Source: Dimorphilus gyrociliatus
Lineage: Eukaryota > Annelida > Polychaeta > Dinophilidae
Reading direction: 5' to 3'
Assembly: GCA_904063045.1 (NCBI GenBank)
Contig: CAJFCJ010000007.1
Span: forward strand, 1,991,404 to 2,055,403
Length of the DNA stretch: 64,000 bases
Position numbers and translations under genes: made by a program. The notes beneath the pieces are model-generated. The model did no database searches. It saw only the letters and a list, made by a program, of their open reading frames with translations, and was not told the origin of the DNA. The number at the start of each line of letters is the position of its first letter. Positions within the stretch are counted from its first letter, which is position 1. Shown one piece after another: positions 37,907 to 49,935 of the stretch.

Positions 37907-38392
37907 ATTTACATAAGGATTCCAAAATTTTTATGCATATCTAATATTTAACATTTACTCAAATAAATATATTAACACTTAATTACTATTATTATAAATT
38001 GTCCGTTATTGGATTCCTTTTTATATATTTCCCTCTCGCTAAATGGAAAGATCAAAGGTGTTACGTGCTTTACTGAATGTTTAGCAACACTACTCACTCG
38101 TTACACGAAAGTGATTGACGACGCTTGAAGATGTCGCTTGATAACGCTGGGCTTACGCCTATTGTTTTTTTTCCTACTCAAGATTTTCTCAATAGAATCA
38201 AAAGAAAGTTACTCCATTGTTTTGAGGGTAAAACATTGCTGGCCATTTACTCATGACCCCGTGTATATATTGTCTAAAATGTTCTTCTAATCCATATCTC
38301 CTCTGTGTGACCAAAGAGACAAGTGGCCTTTTTCGCTTTTATTCGTTTTTTTTTTCGTGCTTTTTCTACCAGATACATTCTACAAGATTAAA
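37907..38392. other. Intergenic; forkhead gene 5' side
   Basis: Holds the paralogue C poly(A) signal (37962-37967). A possible 5'UTR splice acceptor (TTTTCTACCAG) ends 21 nt before the forkhead start codon. Confidence 0.4.
37962..37967 (+). terminator. Poly(A) signal of SUEL paralogue C
   Basis: AATAAA 56 nt after the stop codon. Confidence 0.5.
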
Positions 38393-39190
38393 ATGGATAA
38401 CGATTCGAACACCGAAATTTTCCGATCCGATTGCATGGGAGACGTAACATCAACACCTCGATTTCCGATAAATTATAACGATTTAAATACTTATACACCT
38501 AATTCTTTTACATCTGATTATTTTTCTTTTTCATCTAGCTCACCATATGAGTCACCAGTCGATTTTCCTGATATAATGGATGAGATTGAGCGAGAAAAGA
38601 GTTCCTCCTACCAAATAGTTCTCGAGTTAGGAAGAAATATATCACCGTTAACTAATCCGGATTGCGAAGTTCTACTGGAGCAATACGTCAGGCAAACGCA
38701 CGAATCCAACGATGATTTTTACGTACCAATCGATGAAAATGGATCATTTGTATTTCCTGCCTTGATGGATGCCCTAACCGACCCGGCCGCGGAAAATTCT
38801 GTACCTCTTTGCGTGACGCCGCAGGAGAAAATGTTTAAGCAGCCAAGATTACAAGATTCGAAACCTCCTAAAGCAAGAAATCGTGGTGGACGCTCTTACA
38901 CACAGATTCAATTGTTGGCAGAGGCGGCACTGCGAACGGAAGAAGCTTTATCGTTACAACAATTATTTGATGCAGTTGTGGAAATGCATCCGGAAGTGAT
39001 AGAACGTTATCAAGTTCCCCAGAAACTTCGAGAAAGTCTTAAGCATTGCTTATGTACATGTAAAGGCTTTGTGAAGGGTGAAAGAAGTGGCAGGGGCAAT
39101 TTGTGGACCGTTCACCCGGCAGCTAAGAAATTATTCAAAAAAGGAATATTCGCAAAAAAAGCTATCGATGCAGCTGTGTTTCGTTATTAA
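38393..39190 (+). CDS. Divergent forkhead-domain transcription factor
   Basis: Intronless coding exon, 265 aa. The N-terminal 160 residues are Ser/Asp/Tyr-rich and probably an activation or disordered region. Residues about 172-255 form a winged helix recognisable as forkhead: RSYTQIQLLAEAAL (helix 1), LSLQQLFDAVVEMHPEV (helix 2), KLRESLKHCLCTCKGFVKG (helix 3 and strand), RGNLWTVHPAAKKLFKKG (wing). Compared with the canonical helix 3 (WQNSIRHNLS), the base-contacting Asn is Glu and the Asn after His is Cys; the His itself is kept. It cannot be placed in a named Fox class from memory. Start: the first Met after a likely 5'UTR acceptor. Confidence 0.82.
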   Translation: MDNDSNTEIFRSDCMGDVTSTPRFPINYNDLNTYTPNSFTSDYFSFSSSSPYESPVDFPDIMDEIEREKSSSYQIVLELGRNISPLTNPDCEVLLEQYVRQTHESNDDFYVPIDENGSFVFPALMDALTDPAAENSVPLCVTPQEKMFKQPRLQDSKPPKARNRGGRSYTQIQLLAEAALRTEEALSLQQLFDAVVEMHPEVIERYQVPQKLRESLKHCLCTCKGFVKGERSGRGNLWTVHPAAKKLFKKGIFAKKAIDAAVFRY

Positions 39191-39397
39191 ATAATGCAGA
39201 AGCTTAACGGTTTTTTTATTCCTGCAGACTTTTTCACACATTGAATAGCTTTTTAGTGACATTATCGTGTATATATTGGTTCATTAATCATTGTCTAGTT
39301 GGATAAAAAGTATTTATGTTTTATAAAATAATGTTTATTTAAGTTTTCGTATATAATACAATGTAAAATTAGCTATAAATAACAATCAACTAGTAAT

Positions 39398-40530
39398 TTA
39401 CATGGAATTGAGAAATAATGATAAAGGAGTGCTTTCCTTCGACTTTTTCTTCAGGAGTTTCTTTAGAGATTGTGCTGTTTGAGGCTGACTTAAATCAGTT
39501 TTGCGTTTTCTGAAAGAAGATAATGAACTTACATTAAAAGTAAAGATACAATTGTCACGAAATACTTTTCTGTAGCTTTAATAGCTTTTTGTTTAGTATT
39601 TGTCGGTTGTTGAGCGTCTAAAATAAATAAATAAATAAAAGACTGATTTTAAAAACTTTATTAAAAACAAAAACGAAAGTATTTTTGCTACATGCTATTT
39701 ATTAATCAATAGAATCCCATAGACTAGTACTACTTCAACATATAGTAATTTTTAATCTACATTTTCTATCAATCGAACAGGTGCATATTGTGAAATGGAA
39801 TTAAAAATTGTAGCTAGTCTATAGAATTGTTTTTATTTTTGTTAAACGACTGCATAATTTATAAATTCTATGTTATTAAAATAATGAGAACTGTCATTAT
39901 TATTAATTAATTTACCTCTGATTCGTAATTTATTCTTTTTTCTAGTATCTACGATGTTTCTTTGAGTAAGCCTTTTACAGATAAGACATCTATATATCTA
40001 GAGTGTAAAAGCGAAATAAAATTCTTTTTTCTATATAATTTTATATTTCTGTTGTAATGGTAAATACAGAAAAGACTGCAACGAATCATAAGATTATTGG
40101 CCATCTTTCTCTTTACACTTACTATATTTGTCTTTGGCTTTTTATTTGATGAAATTTTCCTAGTTTTCTTAATATTTTTGCTTTCTTTAGGTTTGTATTT
40201 GCGCTTCCTTCTTAACCTTGTTTTTAAAGACAGTAGCGACACGTTATTACATAAATGGCAATGGGGAAGAGTAGTATTTTTCTCTGAAAACAAATATTAA
40301 TAAAATTAAAGTTCTACGAAAGGTTATGCAAATCATAAGGTGTACCAAACCTTTAAACGTTCGCGCTACTTCCCCTTCTCTACTACAAATTATCAATTGA
40401 AATAATCCATTTCAGGTATTATATATAAATTATTAACTTACGCATAATGATTTGATAGAGTAGGACATGAAAATTGTAGCTTTTCGTAAATTTTATGTAA
40501 ATATTGTCTTCTCTTAACGTCCTCGTCCAT
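39398..40530 (-). CDS. C18orf21: C18orf21-like (UPF0711) small zinc-ribbon protein
   Basis: Six short exons missed by simple ORF finding, in order: 40442-40530, 40351-40382, 40123-40283, 39916-39997, 39566-39617, 39398-39509; 175 aa, all phases agree. It resembles human C18orf21, which has been reported as an RNase MRP-associated protein. Shared points: N-terminal RRQYLHKIYEKL and SCP, then CHLC followed by a basic run (TRLRRKRKYKPK), a second CLIC pair, and a C-terminal LKKLLKKK and LSLFLNSM segment. The two CxxC pairs spaced by about 55 residues suggest one zinc ribbon. Very lysine-rich, so nuclear or nucleolar. It ends 208 nt from the convergent forkhead gene. The assignment rests on remembered family sequence; the exon structure is strong on its own. 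Confidence 0.72.
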
Positions 40531-41306
40531 TCAAAACAAACTGTAACGATAATAGGGAAAACATGCGCTTTGCGAGAGATAGCTTGGCTTTCGAAAGCCA
40601 TAGTTAATACTATTCATATCGTCAGATGGCGCTACATGTTTAAACTTGTAGTTTATACAATATAAGCAAATACTATTAAAAGGTCTATGTATCTCTCTCC
40701 TTATATATGTATATATTTAACGAAAATAATAATATACTATGGTAATAATCTACAAGTATTACCTTGTATTCATATCATCAAATTTACAACAATATAACAA
40801 CACATTCTCGTTGTTATCACAGATAGTAAAAAGAGGAACTGGTTTATGAAATAATATCTTAGCCCCTGCTATTCTAAAATTTATATTACTCATATGTAGC
40901 TTTTTATACAAGATGACTAATTTATGTTAGTGAAATTAGAACAAAACAATAAACTACTTGTCAAAGATCATTCCAGATCGAAGTATACTGTCAAGTACTT
41001 TCCGGAATGTTTACGGCAAGTTCAGTCAAATTTTGATTAGGATGCAGATATTTTCTCTAACTGTATACATATGAATTATTTACAGACACAAAACAATGCA
41101 CAGTTCAATTTTGTTCAAGTATCATCATTACTTATGCAATATATTGAAAATGATAACTTTGAAACTTGGTTAGTTGCTAATCCAAGATTAAATCTTTGAA
41201 TAAGTATATCTTGTCAAACAATAATAAGAATATCTTATTAATCTCATAGTTATTTACTATATATTAGTTTTTTTTATGCAGGTAATTTTTATTTCATGGA
41301 AATTAA
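40531..41306. other. Intergenic between two minus-strand genes
   Basis: AT-rich. It should contain the C18orf21-like promoter and the 3'UTR of the nuclear receptor. Nothing else seen. Confidence 0.5.
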
Positions 41307-43068
41307 TCATTGAGGTTCGTCGATCTCCTGAAAATTATCGAGAATGTCATATTCCCATCCTGGCTGCTTTTCAATCCAAAAAAGTTTCATCAATTTACAA
41401 TCAGTCAGGTAATTCAAGTACCTTTCATTTTTTTTCGTCCATTTTTTTAAAAAGTAAATTTTTTCATTAAAGAACGATACAAAGTTTATGATATCTCTCA
41501 ATCTTTTATGGTAATCATTTCCGTATGTAGTTTGAAGATACCTTGTGAATGCCAAATTCAGTCTTTGATTAGCAACTCCCATTTTTGGATATTGAGCTGA
41601 TGGTTTTATGATTTGTAATGCAAATACAAACATTGTTTCTTCTACAGTAAGATTTAGCTTATTTTTTCGCTCTGAGATCTCCATCTGATAGCTGAGCACT
41701 TCTTTGTCTAAGAAATGTTCCAACTCATTCTTGTGCATGAGAAATTGTTTATCATCCACAGTGAAAACAAATTCATCATTACTCCAATAGAAGTTATACG
41801 ACATGGCTATAGCAAACTTTATATATTCGGGATAATTGAAAAAGTCAACTACGAACTTTTCATTAGGCAACTCTTTTCCTCCTGGCAGTGCTCTGGCAAA
41901 TTTGTACAAAAATTGTATATTCCTTTTAAGTAGCTTCTGAGAAATTTCAGCAAACGAGCGTCTACCATCAATCTCAACGCCAGTAACTTCAACAATATCC
42001 ATAAAGTCCTCCTTTGACCATGAGGAACCCTGGGTTTCAAGAATTGCGGAATAAAGTCGTTCATACAAATTATGAATTTCTTTTCCCCATGTAGCATCAG
42101 TAAACTTGGAGAAAGACTCTCTACAATACACAGTCACAATATCTGCGTCAGCAAAATTCATCATATGAGGAATTGAGGGTTTATTAGAAATAATCTCGGA
42201 GAGTTTATTAAAGTTTTCTCGCCGCCTTTCTCTCGAGTATCTTCCAATTTTAATTCTATCTCTGGACATTCCTTCAGATACACATTTTTTAAATCGACAT
42301 GATTTGCAATTAAATATATAATCGTCTGACGACATACATTGGTTTCGTCCATTTTTACATCTATAATCAGTATGTTTCGTCAGGCTTCTCCTAAAAAAAA
42401 CCTTGCATGCTTCGCAAGTATTTGTTCCGTAGTGGTATCTGTTGTTACGATAATAAATTGTAGGTCAAAAGTTTCTCAAGTGCATTTTGAGCTTTAATTA
42501 GATTTTTAAATTCTGATAGCATAAAAAATAAACGCCGGTGTTATTTAATAATCACTAACAAATCTAAAAATAATCAAGTATTAACAATTATTTAGCGATT
42601 GTTTACTGATAAAAGATTGAAGGTTTTATATGACAGCTACTATATAAACAAGTATAAGGAAAGAGATTTAGAGGGAAATGACAGTTACAATGGAATTGTC
42701 ATATGATGAACATTACAAAATTGAATCATTAAGAAAAAATTTAAATTTTAGATTGCATACTAGTATTTTAGTTATGCAGCCTAGTTGTCCTACTTTAGAC
42801 TTTTCTTCTACCTACTGCACTTTATTGTGAAACGACAAAAGACTAGTAATGTTAGTGTTCTTTTAAAAATAATTCTTTAAAATGATCGAATCTCTTACCC
42901 TGAAGCTGGTGCTCTACAAACTTGGCAAGGAGGAAGGGTTGATTTTAAAACCTCAAATCCGGTATAGGGTGTTATAGTAGCTTCCATATCATAAGAGTCC
43001 CAAGTTTGGGACAACAAGTGTGACGACTTCTCAGACTTGCATTCTACATCCGAAAGTTCAGGTAGCAT
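41307..43068 (-). CDS. Nuclear receptor, orphan/divergent
   Basis: Ligand-regulated-type transcription factor, 433 aa, exons 42899-43068 and 41307-42438. The intron splits the DNA-binding domain inside zinc finger 1, after PASG. Finger 1: CQVC with 13 residues, then CEAC. The P-box reads CEACKVFFRR. Finger 2: C-x6-C (CKNGRNQC), then CKSCRFKKC. A short basic extension (RYSRERRREN) and an all-helical region with weak ligand-binding-domain resemblance follow (SWSKEDFMDIVEV, LNLTVEETMFVFALQII, RLRDIINF). A clear AF-2 core helix is not visible at the C-terminus. The N-terminal A/B region is only about 45 residues. Likely a NR1-like orphan expanded in spirals of invertebrate evolution, but the subfamily is not certain. 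Confidence 0.85.
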
Positions 43069-45443
43069 TCTGCTAACTATTAAGCAATCCTGTTCATGTA
43101 CTTAGATATAAAGCAGAACTAGAATGTCAATAGCATTTCTGATAAATAGAGCTATTAGAATACCTATCTATTGATTAATATAGAACTAGTAACCATTTGC
43201 GTCACCAAATATAGATGTCGCTGAGGTAATATAATTATTTTCGTAAGGTAGCACATCAATCTAGATTAATATATGCATCTTTCTACTACTAATCAAATTA
43301 AAACTAAGTTGCAAATAACATAAGATAATACGTACAAGACAAAAATGCTACTTTTACAATGTTTTGTTGATTAAATCTCAAAATACGTAAACTAACCTGA
43401 AAACACCTAGTCATGTTCTATTCAACCCAGTCTTTAGTGAAAATAATCAATATAGTCTAGGTCAATGAACTAGACAACTATTCTCTCTAAGAACCAAACT
43501 ATTTAAAGAAATAGTGTTTTCTTCCTCAGTTTTGTAACTATTAATATAACTTAATTATAATTTTACTTAGTATAATATCAAGCTTTGTTTAAAGCAATAT
43601 TGTTTATATCACTTTTCATCAACAAAAATACTATATCTAAGTCACTAAGAATCTACTCAATGCATAAAATATTTCTATATTTTTATATTAGTAAAAGCAA
43701 CCTATTAAGAAGTCAATCTTCTTTGATTTATACGATTACATAGACTATATCTGTAAAGAATAGAAAATAAAATTTACATGTTAAAAGGAAAAGCAAAGTA
43801 GCTTTATCTATAATAGATTAACAAGTGAAAATACATTTGATATATAAAAAAAACTTGGTATAATATATTATTTTTATAGAATTCATTGAAGGTAATTGAC
43901 ACATATATTTAATAGTGTAAACTTGAACTATTAAAGGGTGATAGAAATGGATTTAATCAAACTATTTCCACCATTGAAATGAAAAGTTTAACAATTGTCA
44001 TTCGAATAGAATGTACTACTATAACTCTGCCATCTATAGTCTGTATTATTAGTAACTCTATATGATATATTAAAAGTTTCACTTTTTTTCTATACCTGCC
44101 AACAATTTATTTACTCTTTAACTCGTAGTTGAAAGCCTGTTTAGTAAACAATATATATGTTAAAAGCTAAACTTTTCTTGATATAAACTAATTAAAATGT
44201 ATTTATTTAGCAATTAACGTTAATTCTTTTCGCTGTAGTAATACTTTTTACATTTTACGGTTTTACTTTTTAAGCATAATCGAAGTGAAGCTATTGTCGT
44301 TTTTTAAGCTTTATTAATTGAAAAAATTTGCGTTGAATTTCATTATCATAAAGTAAAAGTTGAAAAGTAAAAGAGAGCAAGTGTAATGGTGTCTAAAAAA
44401 CATGAAAGAGCTGCTTCAACTCTAAAATTCACTCACTCGAAGCAGATGTCTACTTTCATTTAAGAAGAGAAGAAGTGGTATATTTATTCTTACAAACAGG
44501 TCTTAAGACTCTTTAAATACTATTGTCATATTGTATAAAAAGTTCTGGCTTACTGACTAGAAAAATTGATTATAAAAGTTGAATACTTTCTTATTTTCAA
44601 GCAATTATATTGTTCAAGTTACTATTTATTTTGTAGCAGAAACTAGAGCCTTGTTTAATAAAAAAGGAAATGAGACTATCATAGATTTACTTAAATATAT
44701 CATATAGAAAAAGAGTGTGTAGTTAGAATTAATTCAAATTTATCATTATCTAATAAAGAATACTGTATACTAATGTATATATATATATATATAACTATTC
44801 CTCACACCATACGATATAACTGTGTATTTCTATCTTAAATTCTTGAAAAGAAACGGAAAAAATGACTAATTGTTTGAATGAAAATAACAAGTATGATAGA
44901 TATTAAAAGGGGTATATTTAGTCAACATAAAAATATTTAAACTATTAATAAACCGATTAAACTATTTTTAAATTTATGTTGCAAAGCTAAGATAAAAATT
45001 CTGCTATTCAAACAAAAACTTCTTTCATAAACGAATGAGTACACGACGGTAGAAATCTCAAGAATTTTAGATGATTACCTCTAAGCACAAAAAAAGCTTT
45101 GGGGCGGGGAGGAGGAAGGTATTTTAGACAAAGTTAACTATTAAGCAAACACTTACTTAAACAGAATTACCACAAAACTATAGACTTTATTGAAAATTTG
45201 TCAAGATTATGGAGTCTAGTAGTCAACTTAATGTGAACATTAATCATAGTACAATCATAGATAGCAGCCTACTTCTCAAAATCTTTTTTTGCTATATAAT
45301 GTATGTATAAGTGATAGTCGAATTTTAATGAAAAGGTAAACTGTTGTCCTTCATATTTAAAACACGCATAAAAATAATATGAAACGCTTATAAATTCTAA
45401 TATATCCTTTTAGTTAAACTTGTACAGAAAACAAAAACACATC
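43069..45443. other. 2.4-kb intergenic region
   Basis: Strongly AT-rich, between the nuclear receptor (5' side) and the PLAC8-like gene (3' side), both on minus. A short TA run lies at about 44775-44793. No exon recognised. Confidence 0.5.
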
Positions 45444-46002
45444 TTAAGCTCTATCCAAATCTTTAATATTTGTTGGACTTTGAATTTCCATTTCATGCGC
45501 ATCTTGAATTAACGCGCAGCACGGGCAAAAGCTGCTTGTGACATAATCCATCAGCATGCTCCCTTCAATTCCCTGTTTCTGTCTTACTCTCCAACGTAGA
45601 GTAGCAACGTAGGGAAAAAGGAGAGACGTTAGACACGTTAGAATATAGTCATCTTTTTCGTCAAGTTTGTTGGCAACCTTCCCTGGAAATAAAGAAACGG
45701 ATAAAGAGAAAAGCTAGTGTTCCTATATATGTGTAATATAAATAGCACTGCCACGCCGAGCTATACAGTCTAACCCTGTTACAGACTAACGAGTTGCTCT
45801 AGAACCCTCCCCCTAGAGCCCAACCCACTTTTCTAAAAATTATTTTGACCGATAAGGAGAACTGGTAAAGTTTAGATTTTCCTGAAAATTAAACTAAAGA
45901 ATCAAGACACTTACCTATTGTAACACAGGGGCACAAAAATGTTAGAATACATAGTTTAATGTCGCTAAAGCATCCGAAAAGTCCGACTTTGTATTCACCC
46001 AT
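45444..46002 (-). CDS. PLAC8 / cornifelin family protein
   Basis: Small Cys-rich membrane-associated protein, 108 aa, exons 45915-46002 and 45444-45682 joined in phase 1; neither was long enough for a simple ORF call. Signatures: N-terminal YKVGLFGCFSD, then LCPCVTIGKVANKL (the CPC and GK motif), YVATLRWRVRQKQGIEGS (the LR.K.R...GI.GS block), and SSFCPCCALIQDAHEM (the CCPxCAxxQxxxE end). The tail TNIKDLDRA is short. Family members associate with membranes and have been linked to cell size, cadmium resistance or calcium channels depending on lineage. ATG context: preceded by an A-rich leader, with the in-frame Met right at the family start. Confidence 0.9.
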
Positions 46003-46771
46003 ATTTACTTTCAACAGCAGCTGACGCTACGCGCTGCAAGCACGCCACCTATATATTAGCAATGTAAGCTGTGTTTAGTTGTAATACCATATTTTCGCTC
46101 AATTAAAATTAAAATATATAACTTTACGATCAAAAAATAATATTAAAAAATAATTTTCAACATAAATAAATTGTTTATATTTGTTTTATTGAAACTTATC
46201 AGTGATTTTATACAGTCGAGGAAAAAGTTGTACAACTTTTTTATTAGATTTTTGGCATGCAACGTAGACCTATAAATATCTGTGGGTACGAAGCAAATCG
46301 CTTCACCTGAATTTTATACCAAAAAATGACCGCGAACCTAGTCCAAGTCAATATTCAATACCTTAGTCATTTAATTGACATGGCATACTTCTAGGAATTT
46401 CTCTCTAAAAGTGTAGAAAGATCTGTTCAATACATTTAAATATGGAGATATTACTAAGCATAAAATTTTTTTGAATGAGTTTCAATCGATTTAGTCAATT
46501 ATTCTATATAGAATACTTGAAGAAAATAGAACCAAACACTCTTTTGACAAACAACTTGGGGAGTAAGTTATAAATAAACAAATAAAAAAACCAATGAGAC
46601 ACTAATCTTGTAACATTTTAAATGATTTTACGGCTTTCACCAGTAATTGTTACATGGATGTTAATGTTTATCTTTTGCCAATAAATATCTCTTTTTTATT
46701 AAACGTTTTACGGATAGAGAAAAGAAAGAAAAAAGAAAAAGAGAGAAAATGTTTATGTCTGTCTATTTCTT

Positions 46772-46793
46772 CCTCTCTCTCTCTCTCTCTCTC
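46772..46793. repeat. (CT)n microsatellite
   Basis: About ten uninterrupted CT units, a possible GAGA-type element on the minus strand. Confidence 0.9.
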
Positions 46794-46927
46794 GCTTTCG
46801 TACTTGGAAACTTTTCATTGGCTGTTGATATAATGTTCCAAAAAAAAAAGCGATACTTACTGATATATAATATTTTAATAGAAAATAGGACTTTTTAATA
46901 GATAAGACTGAGTATTTATTACAAATA

Positions 46928-46954
46928 TTATATATATATAGTATATATATATAT
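46928..46954. repeat. (TA)n microsatellite
   Basis: TA run with a central TAGTA interruption, like that at 8612. Confidence 0.85.
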
Positions 46955-47839
46955 GGCAGAAATAGATCAGTTTGCATAGAATTTGACAAAACTATTATTT
47001 CTACGTGTTAGCCCTTTTTTTTGTTATAAATTCATTATTATATCGAGCTTTGAGGCAACAATAAAATCATGTTGAATAAAATATCTGAATAGGTCTTTTT
47101 TTATATATTAGTCAGGATTTCCATAAAAATTTCATTCTTAACATTCCCCGTTCTTTTTGAATGAGTTCATTGATGAAAATGATACAATTTCCTATTCCCT
47201 CTTACTAGTTTTATAATTCTTTCCACAAATAAAAAATAGCTAGTTTTGATTTTACTTTATACAATGATAATGAAGATTAATGTTTATTTTTTATGGGATT
47301 CCTCTCCAACCATAGATAGGTTAGAAGAGGAAATTCAATAATATAGAATTATTTATAAAAGCTATTTTTTTATAAATGAAAAGAAAAGTTTTGTAATTAG
47401 TTAAATTTATTATAATACTATAATTTTTATTTGATTATAATGACAAATTAGCTTTTACGCTACAACTCTGATTTGTCATTTGTTTGAATTTCATTTGCGT
47501 TTTGCTGAGTTCTGTTGATCAAGTTTAATTAGTTACTAAATTCAATATATTATGTGTTTAGAAACGTATTGATTCAGTATTAAACAAACAGTTTTTCTTT
47601 ATGTTTTTTTTTTTAATATTGCTTTTGACGACAGATTTTAAGTCAATTGTTGAAAACCATACAATCTGTATATGGGAACTATTTCTTTTCCACCATTTTG
47701 AAATTCCTAAGATTATTGGAAAATATTTAACTTGTCTTTGCGTACTATTTTTAAAGTTTAGATTCATTTGGTGCCAATATTAAGTGGCGCCATTTAACGG
47801 AGGTTTCGCGTGCAATTCTATTTGATTTTCATCCTACAA

Positions 47840-49858
47840 ATGTCGAATTCAAAATTAGCTGCCGCCGACTATGCAGCCGTTGTTATCTATTTTCTTGCCG
47901 TAATAGGCGTTGGCTTATATGTAAGCTTTTAAACACAATTAAAATTGATTGTCATTAAGGTATTTTTCAGTCCATGTTTAGAACCAATAGAGGAACAGTA
48001 AGCGGATACTTCTTAGCAGGTCGATTTATCACTTTTCTCCCAGTTGGCGCATCACTTTTTGCAAGTAACATCGGAAGTGAACATTTTATTGGTCTTGCAG
48101 GATCAGGTGCTGCAGCTGGAATAGCAGTTGGAGCTTTTGAATTTAATGTTTGTATTAATAATAAACAATTTTCGAATAAACGATTTTCAACATATCTTAT
48201 TTAAGGCTTGTATATTGTTGCAACTTCTTGGATGGGTATTTTTACCCGTCTACATCGCAAGTGGGGTAAATACTTTACCAGAGTATATGAAAAAGAGATT
48301 CGGAGGAAAGAGAATACGCATCTATTTGGCTAGCTTATCACTTATACTCTATATATTCACCAAAATATCCGTTAATTTATACGCTGGAGCTGTGTTTATT
48401 CAACAAGCACTTGATTGGAATTTATATGTATCAGTTCTACTAATTTTGACAGTTACGGCAATATGCACTGTTTCGGGAGGTTTGGCAGCCGTAATTTATA
48501 CTGATACGTTACAGGCTTTCATAATGATGGTTGGAGCAACAACATTGAGCATCATATCATTTGTTAAAGTTGGCGGTTACAAAGGATTATATGATCAATT
48601 TGAAAGTGCAATACCCAATTCAACACTGATGAATCCCAACACTACATGTGGTATCCCACCAAACGATTCATGGACAATGCTTCGTGATCCTATGTCCAAA
48701 AGCATGCCATGGCCAGGATTTTTATTTGGTCAAACACCTGCTTCTATTTGGTATTGGTGCGCAGATCAAATGATGGTTCAGAGAACTTTAGCGGCTAAGA
48801 GTTTATCGCACGCTCAGGGAGGAACTTTAACCGCTGGTTACATGAAACTTTTACCTTTTTTTGTAATGGTTTTACCAGGAATGATAAGTAGAGTTCTCTT
48901 TCCCAATGAGGTCGCTTGTGCAACATCAGAACAGTGCATGAAAGTTTGTGGAAGTAAAGTTTCGTGCACGAATATAGCCTATCCTAAATTAGTTCTTGAG
49001 CTTATGCCAGACTTTATGAGGGGAGTTATGCTCTCAGTTATGCTGTCTGCTCTGATGTCTGATCTAACTTCAATATTTAACTCAGCCAGTACGTTATTTA
49101 CTCTTGACTTTTATGCAACATTCAGAAAAAAAGCTACCAATAGAGAATTAATGATAGTTGGTAGGATAGCCATAATTTTTCTCACAATAATTGGAATTAT
49201 TTGGATACCAGTAGTAGAATCAATGCAAGGAGGGCAATTGTACATTTATATACAATCAATATCAGCTTATCTAGCTCCACCAATAGCGGCTGTATACCTT
49301 CTAGCGGTTCTCAGTAAAAGATGTAATGAATTGGGAGCATTTTGTGGTTTAATTTCAGGTTTTGTTGTTGGAGTCATTAGAATGATATTAGACTTTGTTT
49401 ATAAAGAACCTCGTTGTGGTGATGAAGATGAACGACCGAGATTAATTCGTTTACATTATATGTATTTTGCTACTATTCTATTTTGGTTAACAATCATAGT
49501 TTCGATGATTGTTAGCTTTTTGACAGTTCCCCCATCTCTGGAGCAATTAACGTGTACAACTTTTTGGACAAGATTTAGTGAGAGAGATGACAATGAGACA
49601 ATTGAGCTAGAAGATGTCAATACTGATATTGAAATCAGCGAAACCAAAAAGAAGACATCCATCTGGCAATGGTTTTGTGGATTAAATGCATCAAAGTTTG
49701 AAATAGCAACTTCGAAGGAAAGACTGAAAACTATACAATCTTTGCAACAGAATGAGACAGCAAAGATTATTCTTAAAATCAATTTAGTTGTAATACTAAT
49801 ATTATCAGGCTTTTTATATATTTTCTTCTCGTCCAATCATTTTGGACTTTTAGATTAG
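47840..49858 (+). CDS. Sodium/solute cotransporter, SGLT-type SLC5
   Basis: Sodium-coupled sugar (or related solute) transporter, 636 aa, exons 47840-47920, 47971-48147, 48206-49858, all phase 0. Close to vertebrate SGLTs along its length: [20 protein letters not shown] (Glu equivalent to SGLT1 E102), [52 protein letters not shown] (Lys321 equivalent), [12 protein letters not shown] (Gln457 equivalent). The Na2-site stretch reads [12 protein letters not shown] rather than SLMSSLTSIFNS, as in SGLT4/5- and SMIT-like members. Paired cysteines occur in the loop [17 protein letters not shown]. The cytoplasmic loop before the last helix is acidic, and the final TM ([14 protein letters not shown]) ends close to the C-terminus. 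The poly(A) signal is only 22 nt after the stop, and KDM1A ends 77 nt further on the other strand. Confidence 0.93.
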
Positions 49859-49879
49859 TGCACGATACAACATGTATAC

Positions 49880-49885
49880 AATAAA
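49880..49885 (+). terminator. Poly(A) signal of SLC5 gene
   Basis: AATAAA in the 77-nt gap between convergent genes. Confidence 0.5.
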
Positions 49886-49935
49886 AAATATATTTTTACA
49901 TAGAGACCAAAATTTTAAGTATTAAAAATAAAAAG

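Larger units (their letters stand above)
46003..47839. other. Divergent intergenic region with simple repeats
   Basis: Between the start of the PLAC8 gene (-) and the start of the SLC5 gene (+). It contains (CT)n at 46772-46793 and a (TA)n tract at about 46928-46954. No further gene recognised. Confidence 0.5.

Noticed and set aside
49456-49836. Minus-strand ORF of 126 codons
   Set aside because: Antisense shadow of the SLC5 C-terminal region.
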